Counted from the stretch's first letter, positions 23,229-31,445 are shown. The stretch: DNA of 42,762 nucleotides from Treponema sp. UBA3862 (GCA_002392405.1 DGGY01000010.1:1-42762), one strand, 5' to 3'. Program-made: numbers and translations. The notes: generated from the letters alone by a model not told the origin.

Positions 23229-24168
23229 AATTCTTATTGCATCTGTTTTTTTATTTTTTTCAAGTCTTTTCCTGTCTGCCATGGAAAATGAATGCATAAA
23301 AGTTGAAAGTTCAAAACTTCCATACATAAAATACCCGGATTCAAAAGACCTTGTATTCAGACAGTTTCAGGAAGACGCTGATTACAACGCACAGGTTTTT
23401 CCAGACTACAAAACTTTTGACAAAAACGGAAACGAAAAACGACTGATTTTAAGTTTCTACAAAGTACACATCCCTGATAACATGGATTTTCTGTGGCTTT
23501 CTTCAAGGTTAAGTCCAGTTTTTAAAGACACATCTGCCACATTAAACAGACTTTCTTCTGCTGATACTGTAATCGCAGGAAAAGACCTTTTAATCTGTTC
23601 TTTCAGCGGACTTTTTATTCCGGAGAACGCTGAGAGTGCGTGGGAACAGCTTATTTTAAAAGAACACCTTACAGACGGCAGCCTTAAAAATGCAAGGCTT
23701 TTTGATATAGACGGAAAAAAGTTTTATTTTCTTGAAAGGGACCGTTTTGATTCGACCACCTCCCTGTTTTTTCTTGATACAAAGATGATCTGCCCCTTAA
23801 AATCCAGAGTTCTGACTTCAAATTTCGGCTACAGAATAAGCCCGATTTCTGGTAAATGGAAGTTTCACTCAGGAATTGATCTTGCTGCCCCTGAAGGAAC
23901 TTCTGTCTTTGCCTGCAGGGCCGGACAGGTAAGTCAGACAGGTTACAATGCAACCTACGGTAACTTTATTATTCTTCTTCACTACAATGGAATGACAAGC
24001 GTGTACGCACATCTTTCAAAAATATCAGTTGAAAAAGGCGCAAAGATAAACGGCGGTACAGAAATAGGCAAAGTCGGAACTACAGGCGCAAGTACAGGCC
24101 CCCATCTTCATTTTGAGCTTAGGAAAAACGGAAGTCCTGAAGATCCTGGAAAAATGATAAATTTTTAA
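23218..24168 (+). CDS. Exported M23 (LytM/NlpD-type) peptidoglycan endopeptidase
   Basis: Signal peptide at the N terminus (MKNKILIASVFLFFSSLFLSA). The C-terminal ~120 residues are an M23 zinc endopeptidase: FGYRISPISGKWKFHSGIDL with zinc ligands His217 and Asp221, YGNFIILLHYNG, VYAHLSK, and GPHLHFELR with His296 and His298. All four catalytic/metal residues are present, so it should cleave peptidoglycan cross-links. The region ~25-190 is an uncharacterised beta-rich domain. GTG start at 23218 inside the end of the upstream gene, with AGGAAG about ten bases before. Confidence 0.9.
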   Translation: MKNKILIASVFLFFSSLFLSAMENECIKVESSKLPYIKYPDSKDLVFRQFQEDADYNAQVFPDYKTFDKNGNEKRLILSFYKVHIPDNMDFLWLSSRLSPVFKDTSATLNRLSSADTVIAGKDLLICSFSGLFIPENAESAWEQLILKEHLTDGSLKNARLFDIDGKKFYFLERDRFDSTTSLFFLDTKMICPLKSRVLTSNFGYRISPISGKWKFHSGIDLAAPEGTSVFACRAGQVSQTGYNATYGNFIILLHYNGMTSVYAHLSKISVEKGAKINGGTEIGKVGTTGASTGPHLHFELRKNGSPEDPGKMINF

Positions 24169-24227
24169 ATTAAAAGCCGCTTTTTACAGTGAAAATAAAA
24201 AAAATAGAAAAGCCTCTAATTCTTTTC

Positions 24228-24256
24228 TATACAAAAAAATATTCTTAAAGTATAAT
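24228..24256 (+). promoter_or_regulatory. Promoter of the PEGA-like protein gene
   Basis: TATACA (24228-24233), 17 bases, TATAAT (24251-24256). The ATG at 24273 lies 16 bases past the -10 box and no Shine-Dalgarno is visible, giving a leader of about nine bases. Confidence 0.55.
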
Positions 24257-24272
24257 TATTTTGAATCTGATT

Positions 24273-25262
24273 ATGAAAAGTATTATACAAAACTGTAAAA
24301 AAGTCCTGCTTCCTCTTTTTCTTTTCTGTCCGTTTTTATTAAATGCAGAATCCTTCAGGGTTGCAAAAATGCATAAAATGATGCTTCCGGACGATTATTC
24401 AGCAGTCACTTCATATTCAGGTATTTTTGACGGAGTTGCCATAGTTCTTCCAGAAGACAGGACTTTTATAACCGGAATTGAACTTACAATTAAAATCCCT
24501 GAAACAGTTGCACAGTGGCGCGATACAGTTGCCTATCTTTTTTATAACGATATTACTCCTTCCCCTTCAGAAAATACAATTGATTACACAGGAAACAGGA
24601 CAAGCCTGAACACAATTCCGGGGCGTCTCAATCAGACCGTTTATATTCCCCTGAGCAGAAAATTCAGCATTAAAGAAAGTCCATATGCAAAAACTCTGGA
24701 CCCCACAGTACGCCTTACAGACAACTGTGTATTCTTCCGCTTTATGCTTGCAATGAAAGGTGCTCCTGAAAGCCTTGAACATGCACAGTTTGAACTTTCT
24801 GCACGTCCTGTTTTGAGCAGCGAAGGATATTTTTCACTTAATGTAAAAGAACCTGACGGTAAAAAGGCAGACTATAAAATCTACATAGATGACCAGAGTT
24901 TTTCTTCAAAACCTGAAAAAATCATACTTAAGGAAGGAGAACACCATCTTTCAATTACAAGTGATGATTACCGCAATGAAGTCAGAACTTTTATTGTAGA
25001 ACAGGCAAAACATACAAAAGTTAATGTTGAACTGCGGGGAATAGAACCTGTAATAAGGATTATTTCTCCTGAGAACGCAAAAGTATTCTTTGACGGAAAA
25101 CCATTTACACAGACAAAAGACAGTTTTACTGCAACACCCGGAAGCCATACAATTAAGTTTGTAATCGGTGATTATGAAGTTGTAAAAAACATAAATGCCG
25201 ATAACGGACGTTCCTACACAGTAAATCTGACTGTAGACGCAACAATTACTGAAGAAGAATAA
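24273..25262 (+). CDS. Exported protein with C-terminal PEGA-like repeats
   Basis: Signal peptide (MKSIIQNCKKVLLPLFLFCPFLLNA). Residues ~25-175 form a beta-rich domain I do not recognise. Two PEGA-like surface-layer modules follow: DYKIYIDDQSFSSKPEKI with KEGEHHLSITSDDYRNEV, and AKVFFDGKPFTQTKDSF with TPGSHTIKFVIGDYEV. PEGA-type modules occur in many cell-envelope proteins and form small beta sandwiches. The protein is therefore probably periplasmic or outer-membrane associated. I chose the ATG at 24273; a TTG at 24261 would lie inside the expected promoter-proximal region. Monocistronic, followed by the structured RNA candidate at 25315. Confidence 0.75.
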   Translation: MKSIIQNCKKVLLPLFLFCPFLLNAESFRVAKMHKMMLPDDYSAVTSYSGIFDGVAIVLPEDRTFITGIELTIKIPETVAQWRDTVAYLFYNDITPSPSENTIDYTGNRTSLNTIPGRLNQTVYIPLSRKFSIKESPYAKTLDPTVRLTDNCVFFRFMLAMKGAPESLEHAQFELSARPVLSSEGYFSLNVKEPDGKKADYKIYIDDQSFSSKPEKIILKEGEHHLSITSDDYRNEVRTFIVEQAKHTKVNVELRGIEPVIRIISPENAKVFFDGKPFTQTKDSFTATPGSHTIKFVIGDYEVVKNINADNGRSYTVNLTVDATITEEE

Positions 25263-25314
25263 AAAAAATTAAAAAATATTAAAGATTTTTACACATACTG
25301 ACGATATTTAAAAT

Positions 25315-25397
25315 GTCGGGCGTCAATTATCCCCTCCCACCCATTGAAGCCCGACTGCCTGATGGGCATAGGCCGGCGCCAGCCGGCCTTTTTTTAT
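25315..25397 (+). ncRNA. Candidate small RNA with C-rich loop and intrinsic terminator
   Basis: Three stem-loops lie in a row. First: GTCGGGC (25315-25321) and TCAAT (25323-25327) pair with ATTGA (25343-25347) and GCCCGAC (25349-25355), a 12-bp helix with one G-A mismatch, presenting the loop TATCCCCTCCCACCC. Second: TGCCT-GAT-GGGCA (25356-25368). Third: AGGCCGGC-GCCA-GCCGGCCT (25370-25389) plus a T-run, a strong terminator. The loop contains CCTCC, complementary to Shine-Dalgarno sequences such as GGGAGG. A possible promoter is TTTACA (25288-25293) and TAAAAT (25309-25314) with a 15-base spacer; otherwise this could be the processed 3' end of the upstream mRNA. Not a known RNA family to my eye. 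Confidence 0.55.
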
Positions 25398-25467
25398 ATC
25401 AAACACATTAACCATACTCTAACAAAAAAAATAACAGCTCCCAGTCACATTTCGTGAGGTCAGGAAA

Positions 25468-25572
25468 ATGCGTTAGGGATTGGAGCACCGCGCAGCGTTG
25501 CCAGAGGCAATGAAGCACAAGCGGAAGTGCGCAAAGCCCGCCGTCCGTGAAGGAACACGGACGAACGCCCAT
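25468..25572. repeat. GC-rich multi-hairpin element, possible dispersed repeat
   Basis: Positions 25471-25570 contain 63 G+C in 100 bases, against clearly AT-rich flanks. It folds into a closed multi-branch: outer ATG/CAT and CGTT/AACG (25468-25474 with 25564-25572), then hairpins TTGCC-AGA-GGCAA (25498-25510), GCAC-N8-GTGC (25515-25530) and CGTCCGTG-AAGGAA-CACGGACG (25542-25563). It has no open frame of note and lies just before the penicillin-binding protein promoter. It may be a dispersed intergenic repeat or a structured RNA. No second copy was seen in this window. Confidence 0.5.
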
Positions 25573-25576
25573 ATCA

Positions 25577-25605
25577 TTGACTTAAAGGCCTTAATTCCTT
25601 ATTCT
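25577..25605 (+). promoter_or_regulatory. Promoter of the penicillin-binding protein gene
   Basis: TTGACT (25577-25582), 17 bases, TATTCT (25600-25605). The ATG at 25614 follows eight bases after the -10 box with no Shine-Dalgarno, again a leaderless-type arrangement. Confidence 0.5.
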
Positions 25606-25613
25606 ATAAGAAT

Positions 25614-28181
25614 ATGAATAAACTTAAAAAGTCTACTTACGTCTTTGTTTCCGGACTTTATTTCTGCGCAGTTTTCTTTGGCGCCGGTCTTGGACTTGCA
25701 CTTTCAAATACAAAATTCTTAAAAGACAACGAACAGTTTACAGAATTTACTTCTGCACTTCCGACAAAACTTCTTGATATAAACGGTGAACTTATTACTG
25801 AACTTGCATCAGAAGAAAAGCGCGAAATCATAAGTTTAAGAAAACTTCCGCAGCACATGATTGATGCTTTAATTTCCCGGGAAGACAGGCTTTTTTACGA
25901 CCATCACGGATATTCACTTAAAGCCCTTTTCCGCGCTGTTGTGGGTAAACTTACGGGGATGTCTTTAGGCGGCGGCTCAACTTTAACCCAGCAGATTGCA
26001 GGAACCCTTTACTGCGACCGCTCTGACATGTCCTACAAACGAAAGCTCAAGGAACTGTGGTGGGCAATCCAGATGGAAAGGCGCTACACGAAAGATGAAA
26101 TCCTTGAGTTCTACCTCAATAAAATTTATTTTGGCGGCGGCACCTACGGTGTAAATGCTGCTTCAAAATATTACTTTGGTCACGACGCAACACAGATTAC
26201 TCCCGCAGAAGCAGCAATTCTTGTAATCCAGCTTTCAAACCCTGCTTTCTATAATCCGTTTGAATATCCTAACAGGGCAATGGAAAGACAGAAAGATGTT
26301 TTAAAGACAATGGTTGCCTCAGGCTATATAACAAAGGAACAGTCACAGGAAAGTTTTGAGCAGTACTGGGCAGATTTTGATTACACACGCATTTCTTCTG
26401 CCGCAGTATTCAGCCACGATGACAATGCTCCGTGGTTCTCTGAATATGTAAGGCGCGAACTTGGAAACCTCATCTACGGTGAAGAGGATATCTATACTTC
26501 CGGATTTACTGTAAACACAACATTAAACCTTAAAAACCAGGCTGTTGCACAGAGTGTAATGGACCGCTGGATTCCTTATGCTAACAGAACTTTCCAGCGC
26601 GGTAACAATGCACGCGTTGATTCAGAAATCCGGCAGTGGATTCCGCTTACAGAACTTTTAACTTTAACTTTTAATATTCCGGGCCTTAAGGTTAGCGAAC
26701 AGCGAAATGAAACAATTGCAAAGGCTGAATATACCAGTGACATCAACCCGCTTGTTGACGTAATGTCGCTGATGTTCGGAATTGATTCCTTAAAGCTTGG
26801 AATCGTAAACAAATCAAACCAGCAGACAAAAGTAAATGCAAGTAAAACTACAATCGAAGGAACAATGATTTCCCTCGAAAATGAAACAGGCTACATCACG
26901 GCCCTTGTGGGCGGAAGCAAGTTTGACAGTGAAAACCAGTTCATCCGCGCCGTTCAGGCAAAACTTCAGCCGGGTTCATCATTCAAACCGCTCTACTACT
27001 CTGCGGCGATCGACAGCAGAAACTTCAATCCGACTACAATTATTTCCGATACTCCTGTAGTATTCCACACGGCAGACGGAAAACCATACATTCCTCAGAA
27101 TTTCCGCGGTGAATGGAAAGGAGATGTAGAACTCTGGTACGCACTTGCCCACTCAATGAACGTTCCGTCCCTCAAAATCCTTGACGGAATAGGTTTTGAG
27201 GCAGCAATTGACCGTGCTATTGCATTACTTGGAATTCCTAAAGATGAAGTTCCTTCACGAGGCTTTGTACCGGGCTACCCTATCGGTCTTGGTGTATGTT
27301 CAGTTAAACCGGTTGAACTTGCAAGGGCCTACTCTGTATTTGCAAGCGGCGGTAAGGAAATTACACCAATTGCAATCCGCTCAATTGAAGACAGAAACGG
27401 CAATGTAGTAAAAAATCCTGAAAAAGCACTACGCTCGGCACAGCAGGCAAAAGGAAGTTCAGCACAGGTAATTTCTCCTCAGACTGCTTTTGTAATGACA
27501 GAACTGCTTAAAAATACAGTAAAAAGCGGAACACTTGCCTATCCGACTCAAAACGGTGACATTTTTAAGTATGAAGACGCCAACGGCAAAAAATATCAGA
27601 TGCCTGCAGCCGGAAAAACAGGTACAACTCAGAACTGGGCTTCTGCATGGACAGCAGGCTTTACTCCATATTATACGGCAGTATTCTGGTTTGGTTTTGA
27701 TAACCAGGGAAATTCCCTTGGTCTTGACATGACAGGCTCAACCCTTGCAGGAAAAGCATGGGCTGACTACATGGGAAAAGTAAACGCAGGCCTGCCGTTA
27801 AAGCAGTTCCCGCAGCCTGCAACAGGCGTTATTCAGGCTACAGTATGTTCTGTAAGCGGAGGAATCTTAACTCCTGAGTGCGGTAATCATAAAGTTACAG
27901 CATGGTATCTTGAAGGAACACAGCCGACAGAAGTCTGCACAGTTCATTCTGCAATAAATCCAAGCCGCTCAATCGGAATCTGGCGTCTTGAAAAAGAACT
28001 CTACAAGGCAGGTTTTGCTTCAGAGCTTATAATCCGCGACAATCAGCCGCTGTCTGTTGACTTTACAAGACATGCGGACGGATCATCAGAATACGGTGTA
28101 TTTGATAAAAATATTAAAGAGCCGTTTGATATGATTGACGAAAACGGCTTTGCACCAGCCTATAACTATTTGATGGATTAG
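25614..28181 (+). CDS. Class A penicillin-binding protein (glycosyltransferase/transpeptidase, PBP1A/PbpC type)
   Basis: Polymerises and cross-links peptidoglycan. An N-terminal membrane anchor is at ~8-28. The GT51 domain has the catalytic Glu90 in SREDRLFYDHHG, then GGGSTLTQQIAGTLY, the KRKLKELWWAIQMERRYTKDEILEFYLNKIYFGGGTYG region and PAEAAILV. The transpeptidase has S455-S-F-K458 (PGSSFKP), SMN at 514-516 and KTGTT at 668-672. The C-terminal ~110 residues contain VCSVSGGILTPECG and are poorly conserved. Length 855 is normal for class A enzymes. No lipid-II or other cell-wall genes adjoin. Its mRNA ends at the hairpin at 28183, next to the tandem array. Confidence 0.95.
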   Translation: MNKLKKSTYVFVSGLYFCAVFFGAGLGLALSNTKFLKDNEQFTEFTSALPTKLLDINGELITELASEEKREIISLRKLPQHMIDALISREDRLFYDHHGYSLKALFRAVVGKLTGMSLGGGSTLTQQIAGTLYCDRSDMSYKRKLKELWWAIQMERRYTKDEILEFYLNKIYFGGGTYGVNAASKYYFGHDATQITPAEAAILVIQLSNPAFYNPFEYPNRAMERQKDVLKTMVASGYITKEQSQESFEQYWADFDYTRISSAAVFSHDDNAPWFSEYVRRELGNLIYGEEDIYTSGFTVNTTLNLKNQAVAQSVMDRWIPYANRTFQRGNNARVDSEIRQWIPLTELLTLTFNIPGLKVSEQRNETIAKAEYTSDINPLVDVMSLMFGIDSLKLGIVNKSNQQTKVNASKTTIEGTMISLENETGYITALVGGSKFDSENQFIRAVQAKLQPGSSFKPLYYSAAIDSRNFNPTTIISDTPVVFHTADGKPYIPQNFRGEWKGDVELWYALAHSMNVPSLKILDGIGFEAAIDRAIALLGIPKDEVPSRGFVPGYPIGLGVCSVKPVELARAYSVFASGGKEITPIAIRSIEDRNGNVVKNPEKALRSAQQAKGSSAQVISPQTAFVMTELLKNTVKSGTLAYPTQNGDIFKYEDANGKKYQMPAAGKTGTTQNWASAWTAGFTPYYTAVFWFGFDNQGNSLGLDMTGSTLAGKAWADYMGKVNAGLPLKQFPQPATGVIQATVCSVSGGILTPECGNHKVTAWYLEGTQPTEVCTVHSAINPSRSIGIWRLEKELYKAGFASELIIRDNQPLSVDFTRHADGSSEYGVFDKNIKEPFDMIDENGFAPAYNYLMD

Positions 28182-28182
28182 C

Positions 28183-28217
28183 AAAAAACAAAATCCATCC
28201 ATGGATTTTGTTTTTTT
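28183..28217 (+). terminator. Intrinsic terminator of the penicillin-binding protein gene
   Basis: A 14-bp stem AAAAAACAAAATCC (28183-28196) with GGATTTTGTTTTTT (28203-28216), loop ATCCAT, with the U-tract contained in the right arm. It starts at the stop codon. Confidence 0.85.
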
Positions 28218-28628
28218 GCAGCAATTTTCTTTGAAAATTCCTGCTTGACTCAACAGCGCATCCCTGCGCTGCTTTTTTTGTAAGTGGGGCAGCAATTATC
28301 TTTGATAATTCCTGCTTGTTTTTTCAGCGCATCCTTGCGCTGCTTTTTCTGTAAGTGGCAGCAATTTTCTTTGATAATTTCTGCCTGACTCAACAGCGCA
28401 TCCCTGCGCTGCTTTTTCTGTATGTGGGGCAGCAATTATCTTTGATAATTCCTGCTTGATTTTTCAGCGCATCCCTGCGCTGCTTTTGTTGTAGTGGCAG
28501 CAATTTTCTTTGAAAATTCCTGCTTGACTCAACAGCACATTCCTGCGCTGCTTTTTCTGAAAGTGGCAGCAATTTTCTTTGATAATTCCTGCCTGACTCA
28601 ACAGCGCATCCCTGCGCTGCTTTTACAT
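28218..28628 (+). repeat. Tandem array of six ~70-bp double-hairpin units
   Basis: Units start at 28218, 28289, 28358, 28429, 28497 and 28566 (spacings 71, 69, 71, 68, 69). Each holds hairpin A, GCAGCAATTTTC-TTT-GAAAATTCCTGC with one internal mismatch, a linker, then hairpin B, CAGCGCA-TCCC-TGCGCTG plus a T-run, shaped like a terminator. Two unit types alternate: units 1, 3, 5 and 6 have linker GACTCAACAG; units 2 and 4 have a T-rich linker and a swapped stem pair (AATTATC with GATAATT). Spacing is not a multiple of three, so it is not coding. It separates two converging genes. Unlike CRISPR there are no unique spacers. Confidence 0.9.
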
Positions 28629-28654
28629 AAAAAAACCGCAGATTATATCTGCGG
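28629..28654 (-). terminator. Intrinsic terminator of tyrS
   Basis: On the minus strand CCGCAGAT-ATA-ATCTGCGG (28636-28654) followed by seven T (A-run 28629-28635). It closes tyrS before the array. Confidence 0.85.
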
Positions 28655-28675
28655 CTTTCAAGTCTTCTGTCAGTC

Positions 28676-29920
28676 CTACTTAAACACAACCCTGCAGAAC
28701 TTTTTCTTTCCTGCGCGAAGAACGATTTCTCCGTCACTATCAAGGTCTTTTGAAGTTACTGTGTATTTAACGTCTGTAACTGTATTTCCGTTAATGGCAG
28801 CACCGTTCTGCTGAACAAGACGGCGGGCATCTCCGTTAGAGGCCGTGAGCTTTGCGGTTGTATAAAGATTTAAAAGCCCTATTCCTGCATCAAGTTCAGC
28901 CTTTGAAAGCTCAATGGAAGGCATCTGTGTTTTATCCCCTTCTCCGCTGAATGCAGCCTTTGCACCTGCCAAAGCCTTGTCAGCTTCTTCCTTACCGTGA
29001 ATTACTAAAGTAACCTCATAAGCAAGGCGTTCCTTTGCTTCGTTTATGTTTCCTGCACAGATTGCAGAAATCTCATCAAGCGGAAGGAAAGTAAAGAGCT
29101 TGAAGAACTTTTCTACGTCAGGATCAGCAACGTTTCTCCAGTATTGGAAGAAATCATAGACAGGAGTTAAGGACGGATCAAGGAAAACGGCACCTTTTTC
29201 TGTCTTACCCATTTTTTTACCGTCTGAGCGGGTGATAAGAGGGAATGTAAGACCGTATGCCTGATGCTCTGCATTAAGTTCAGTAGTACCTCCAAGCTTA
29301 CGGCGTATTAAATCAACGCCGGCAGTAATGTTTCCCCACTGGTCATCCCCGCCAATCTGGAGGGCACAGCCGTGCCTCTGATGAAGCATGTAAAAATCAT
29401 ATGCCTGTAAAAGCTGGTAGTTAAATTCAATAAATGAAAGGCCGCGCTCAAGACGCTGTTTATAGGCTTCGAAGGTAAGCATTCTGTTTACGGAAAAACA
29501 TGAACCGATATCACGTAAAAAATCAATGTAGTTCATGTCTGCAAGCCAGTTTTTGTTGTTATCAGAAAAAGCAGTTTTATCATCAAAACCGATAAACTTA
29601 TCAAGCTGAGCCTTAATATTCTGAGCATTCTGATCAATCTGTTCATACGAAATCATCTTGCGCATCTCAGTTTTACCTGAAGGGTCTCCGATACGGGCAG
29701 TTCCTCCGCCAATAAGGGCAATACCGATATGACCGGCCTGGCGAAGATGCTTTAATGCAAAAAAAGGTACCATATGTCCGATGTGCAGAGACGGCCCGGT
29801 AGGATCACAGCCTACATAAAAAGTAACAGGACCTTTATCCATCAGGTCAGAAAGACCTTTTTCGTCAGTGCACTGTGCGTAAAAACCGCGTGCCTTTAAT
29901 GTTTCCAAAGCTTTATTCAT
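28676..29920 (-). CDS. tyrS: Tyrosyl-tRNA synthetase
   Basis: Charges tRNA-Tyr. Class I motifs: FYVGCDPTGPSLHIGH near residue 34-50 (HIGH signature), GGGTARIGDPSGK, the tyrosine-binding QIGGDDQWGNI, and the KMSKS equivalent KKMGKT. A C-terminal S4 RNA-binding domain ends the protein (ARRLVQQNGAAINGNTVTD). 414 residues is normal for this TyrRS subgroup. I chose the ATG at 29920 because AAAGGA lies before it; the longer frame to 30007 starts in the divergent promoter region. It is divergent from rlmJ. No T-box leader was seen. Confidence 0.97.
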   Translation of the reverse strand: MNKALETLKARGFYAQCTDEKGLSDLMDKGPVTFYVGCDPTGPSLHIGHMVPFFALKHLRQAGHIGIALIGGGTARIGDPSGKTEMRKMISYEQIDQNAQNIKAQLDKFIGFDDKTAFSDNNKNWLADMNYIDFLRDIGSCFSVNRMLTFEAYKQRLERGLSFIEFNYQLLQAYDFYMLHQRHGCALQIGGDDQWGNITAGVDLIRRKLGGTTELNAEHQAYGLTFPLITRSDGKKMGKTEKGAVFLDPSLTPVYDFFQYWRNVADPDVEKFFKLFTFLPLDEISAICAGNINEAKERLAYEVTLVIHGKEEADKALAGAKAAFSGEGDKTQMPSIELSKAELDAGIGLLNLYTTAKLTASNGDARRLVQQNGAAINGNTVTDVKYTVTSKDLDSDGEIVLRAGKKKFCRVVFK

Positions 29921-30005
29921 TTTGAAATTTCCTTTAATGATATTGATTTTATAATACAAAAAAAACGGAATATAATCTATAATATAGCAAAAAAAGGACA
30001 TCTGC

Positions 30006-30869
30006 ATGCTAAGTTACATCCACGCATATCACGCCGGAAATTACGGTGACATCATAAAGCATCTCGTTTTTAAATTCACTCTGGAAAATCTTCTTAAAAA
30101 AGACAAGCCGTTTACTGTCATTGACACGCACGCAGCATCAGGCGTTTACAGGATTGATGATGAGCGTCTTGTAAAAACAGGCGAAGCAAAAGCAGGAATC
30201 TGCAGGCTTCTAAAAGCAGATCAGAACCAGCTTACAAACATCTTCGGAGAAAACTACCTTTCCTTTCTTAAAACTTATACTGAAAAAGGACTCTATCCCG
30301 GAAGCCCTGAAACTGCACGCTTTTTCATGCGTAAGAGCGATTTTCTGATTCTGAATGAACTTCATCCTGCTGTAATTGAAGAACTAAAAAAGAACATGAC
30401 TGTCCCGCTTGAGACAGATAAAAATAATGTTCCCCAGATAAGAATTGAATCAAAAGATGCCTCTGCCTTCTTAAAATCAATTCTACCGCCACAAGTTAAG
30501 CGCGGCTGCGTAATTATCGATCCAAGCTATGAGGATGCAGACGATTATCTTAAGACAACAGAGATGTTTTTAGATGCATACAGAAAATGGTCCACCCCCA
30601 CATATTTAATCTGGTACCCGCTTCTGACCCACCGCCAGGATGAAATTGAACGGATGAAGCAGACTGTAATTGCCGCCGTTGAAAAAAACAATAATACAGA
30701 AGATGAAAAGGCTGTTTTTTATGAAATAAAAATAAAACAGCCGCACGAATGCGAAGGACTTTCAAAAATGTATGGAAGCGGAATGCTTGCAGTTAATCCG
30801 CCTTACGGTCTTGAAGAAAAAATGCAGGAAGCCATTCCTTTTTTAGAAAAAGTATTAAAAGAAAAATAA
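30006..30869 (+). CDS. rlmJ: 23S rRNA (adenine-N6)-methyltransferase RlmJ
   Basis: RlmJ methylates A2030 of 23S rRNA in E. coli. Hallmarks here: the N-terminal MLSYIHAYHAGNYGDIIKH, TVIDTHAASGVYRI (SAM-binding), YPGSPETARFFMR, LNELHPA, and the catalytic motif VIIDPSYED (usual form DPPY, so the second Pro is Ser). The 287-residue length is normal. AAAGGA and TATAAT lie just upstream of the ATG. Monocistronic. The DPSY change is tolerated in the family as far as I recall. Confidence 0.92.
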   Translation: MLSYIHAYHAGNYGDIIKHLVFKFTLENLLKKDKPFTVIDTHAASGVYRIDDERLVKTGEAKAGICRLLKADQNQLTNIFGENYLSFLKTYTEKGLYPGSPETARFFMRKSDFLILNELHPAVIEELKKNMTVPLETDKNNVPQIRIESKDASAFLKSILPPQVKRGCVIIDPSYEDADDYLKTTEMFLDAYRKWSTPTYLIWYPLLTHRQDEIERMKQTVIAAVEKNNNTEDEKAVFYEIKIKQPHECEGLSKMYGSGMLAVNPPYGLEEKMQEAIPFLEKVLKEK

Positions 30870-30898
30870 ACCCCTGCACTATTTTTAAGCACAGGGGT
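30861..30898 (-). terminator. Intrinsic terminator of the small beta-barrel gene
   Basis: Arms ACCCCTG (30870-30876) and CAGGGGT (30892-30898) form a 7-bp stem. On the minus strand TTTATTTTTC follows, so it ends the gene at 30945-31445. Its tail overlaps the end of rlmJ. Confidence 0.65.
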
Positions 30899-30944
30899 AT
30901 TAAAAAACAGTCCGACAGCACTCTGTGCCCCGGCGTCTTTTATA

Positions 30945-31445
30945 CTAGCGGAACCACCAGCGTGCGCCTGTTGCAAAGGGAAAGCAGAACGGCATAATCA
31001 TAAAGTCCCAGTCTCCATCATACTTTTCAACTCCGAGATACGGATTCCAGCATGCCTGCCAGTATAATTCAAGTTCTTTATGGTCTAAAAGATACCAGTC
31101 TATTCCGGCTCCTATTCTGGCACCTGTACCTATTGAAAAATCATTGAAGCCTACAAGACCGCTGATTCCCCAGAAACTGTACCAGCTTAAATTTCCGTCG
31201 ATTTTCTGATTTAAAAACCAGTTGTCGGCAGTTGCAGTAAAGATTGAATTTGAAGGCCATACATTAACTGCAAAACACCAGGGGCTCGTATCAGAACGGT
31301 AAGTTACATTTGAAAACGACCTTAAATACGGTTTGTAAAAAAGTTCGCCTTCAAACCCGATTTCAGCACCAAGTGCAAAATCTGCAAATGCAGAAGTACT
31401 TAAGAATAAAGTAATTAAACTGATAAATAAAAACTTCTTTTTCAT
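30945..31445 (-). CDS. Small exported protein, probable outer-membrane beta-barrel
   Basis: Signal peptide MKKKFLFISLITLFLSTSAFA. The mature ~145 residues alternate polar and hydrophobic residues and are rich in Trp/Tyr/Phe/Gly: ALGAEIGFEGELFYKPY, SIGTGARIGAGIDWYLL, LELYWQACWNPYLGVE and a final aromatic strand FATGARWWFR. This is what an eight-stranded OmpA/OmpW-sized barrel looks like. Spirochaetes have such small porin-like proteins, but I do not recognise a named family. No strong Shine-Dalgarno: AAAGGAGT is ~25 bases upstream and a TATTAT box is close to the ATG. Confidence 0.7.
   Translation of the reverse strand: MKKKFLFISLITLFLSTSAFADFALGAEIGFEGELFYKPYLRSFSNVTYRSDTSPWCFAVNVWPSNSIFTATADNWFLNQKIDGNLSWYSFWGISGLVGFNDFSIGTGARIGAGIDWYLLDHKELELYWQACWNPYLGVEKYDGDWDFMIMPFCFPFATGARWWFR

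Noticed and set aside
25468..25572. Integron attC site (GTTAGGG at one end and GAAC at the other)
   Set aside because: The order of the core sites is reversed relative to attC, the RYYYAAC box does not match, and there is no cassette array or integrase.
28218..28628. CRISPR array
   Set aside because: Units are nearly identical over their full ~70 bp with no unique spacers, and no cas genes are present.
28250..28743. Minus-strand open frames encoding a repeated Lys/Gln-rich peptide
   Set aside because: Unit spacing of 71, 69, 71, 68 and 69 breaks the reading frame from unit to unit, there is no ribosome binding site, and the units are explained better by hairpins.
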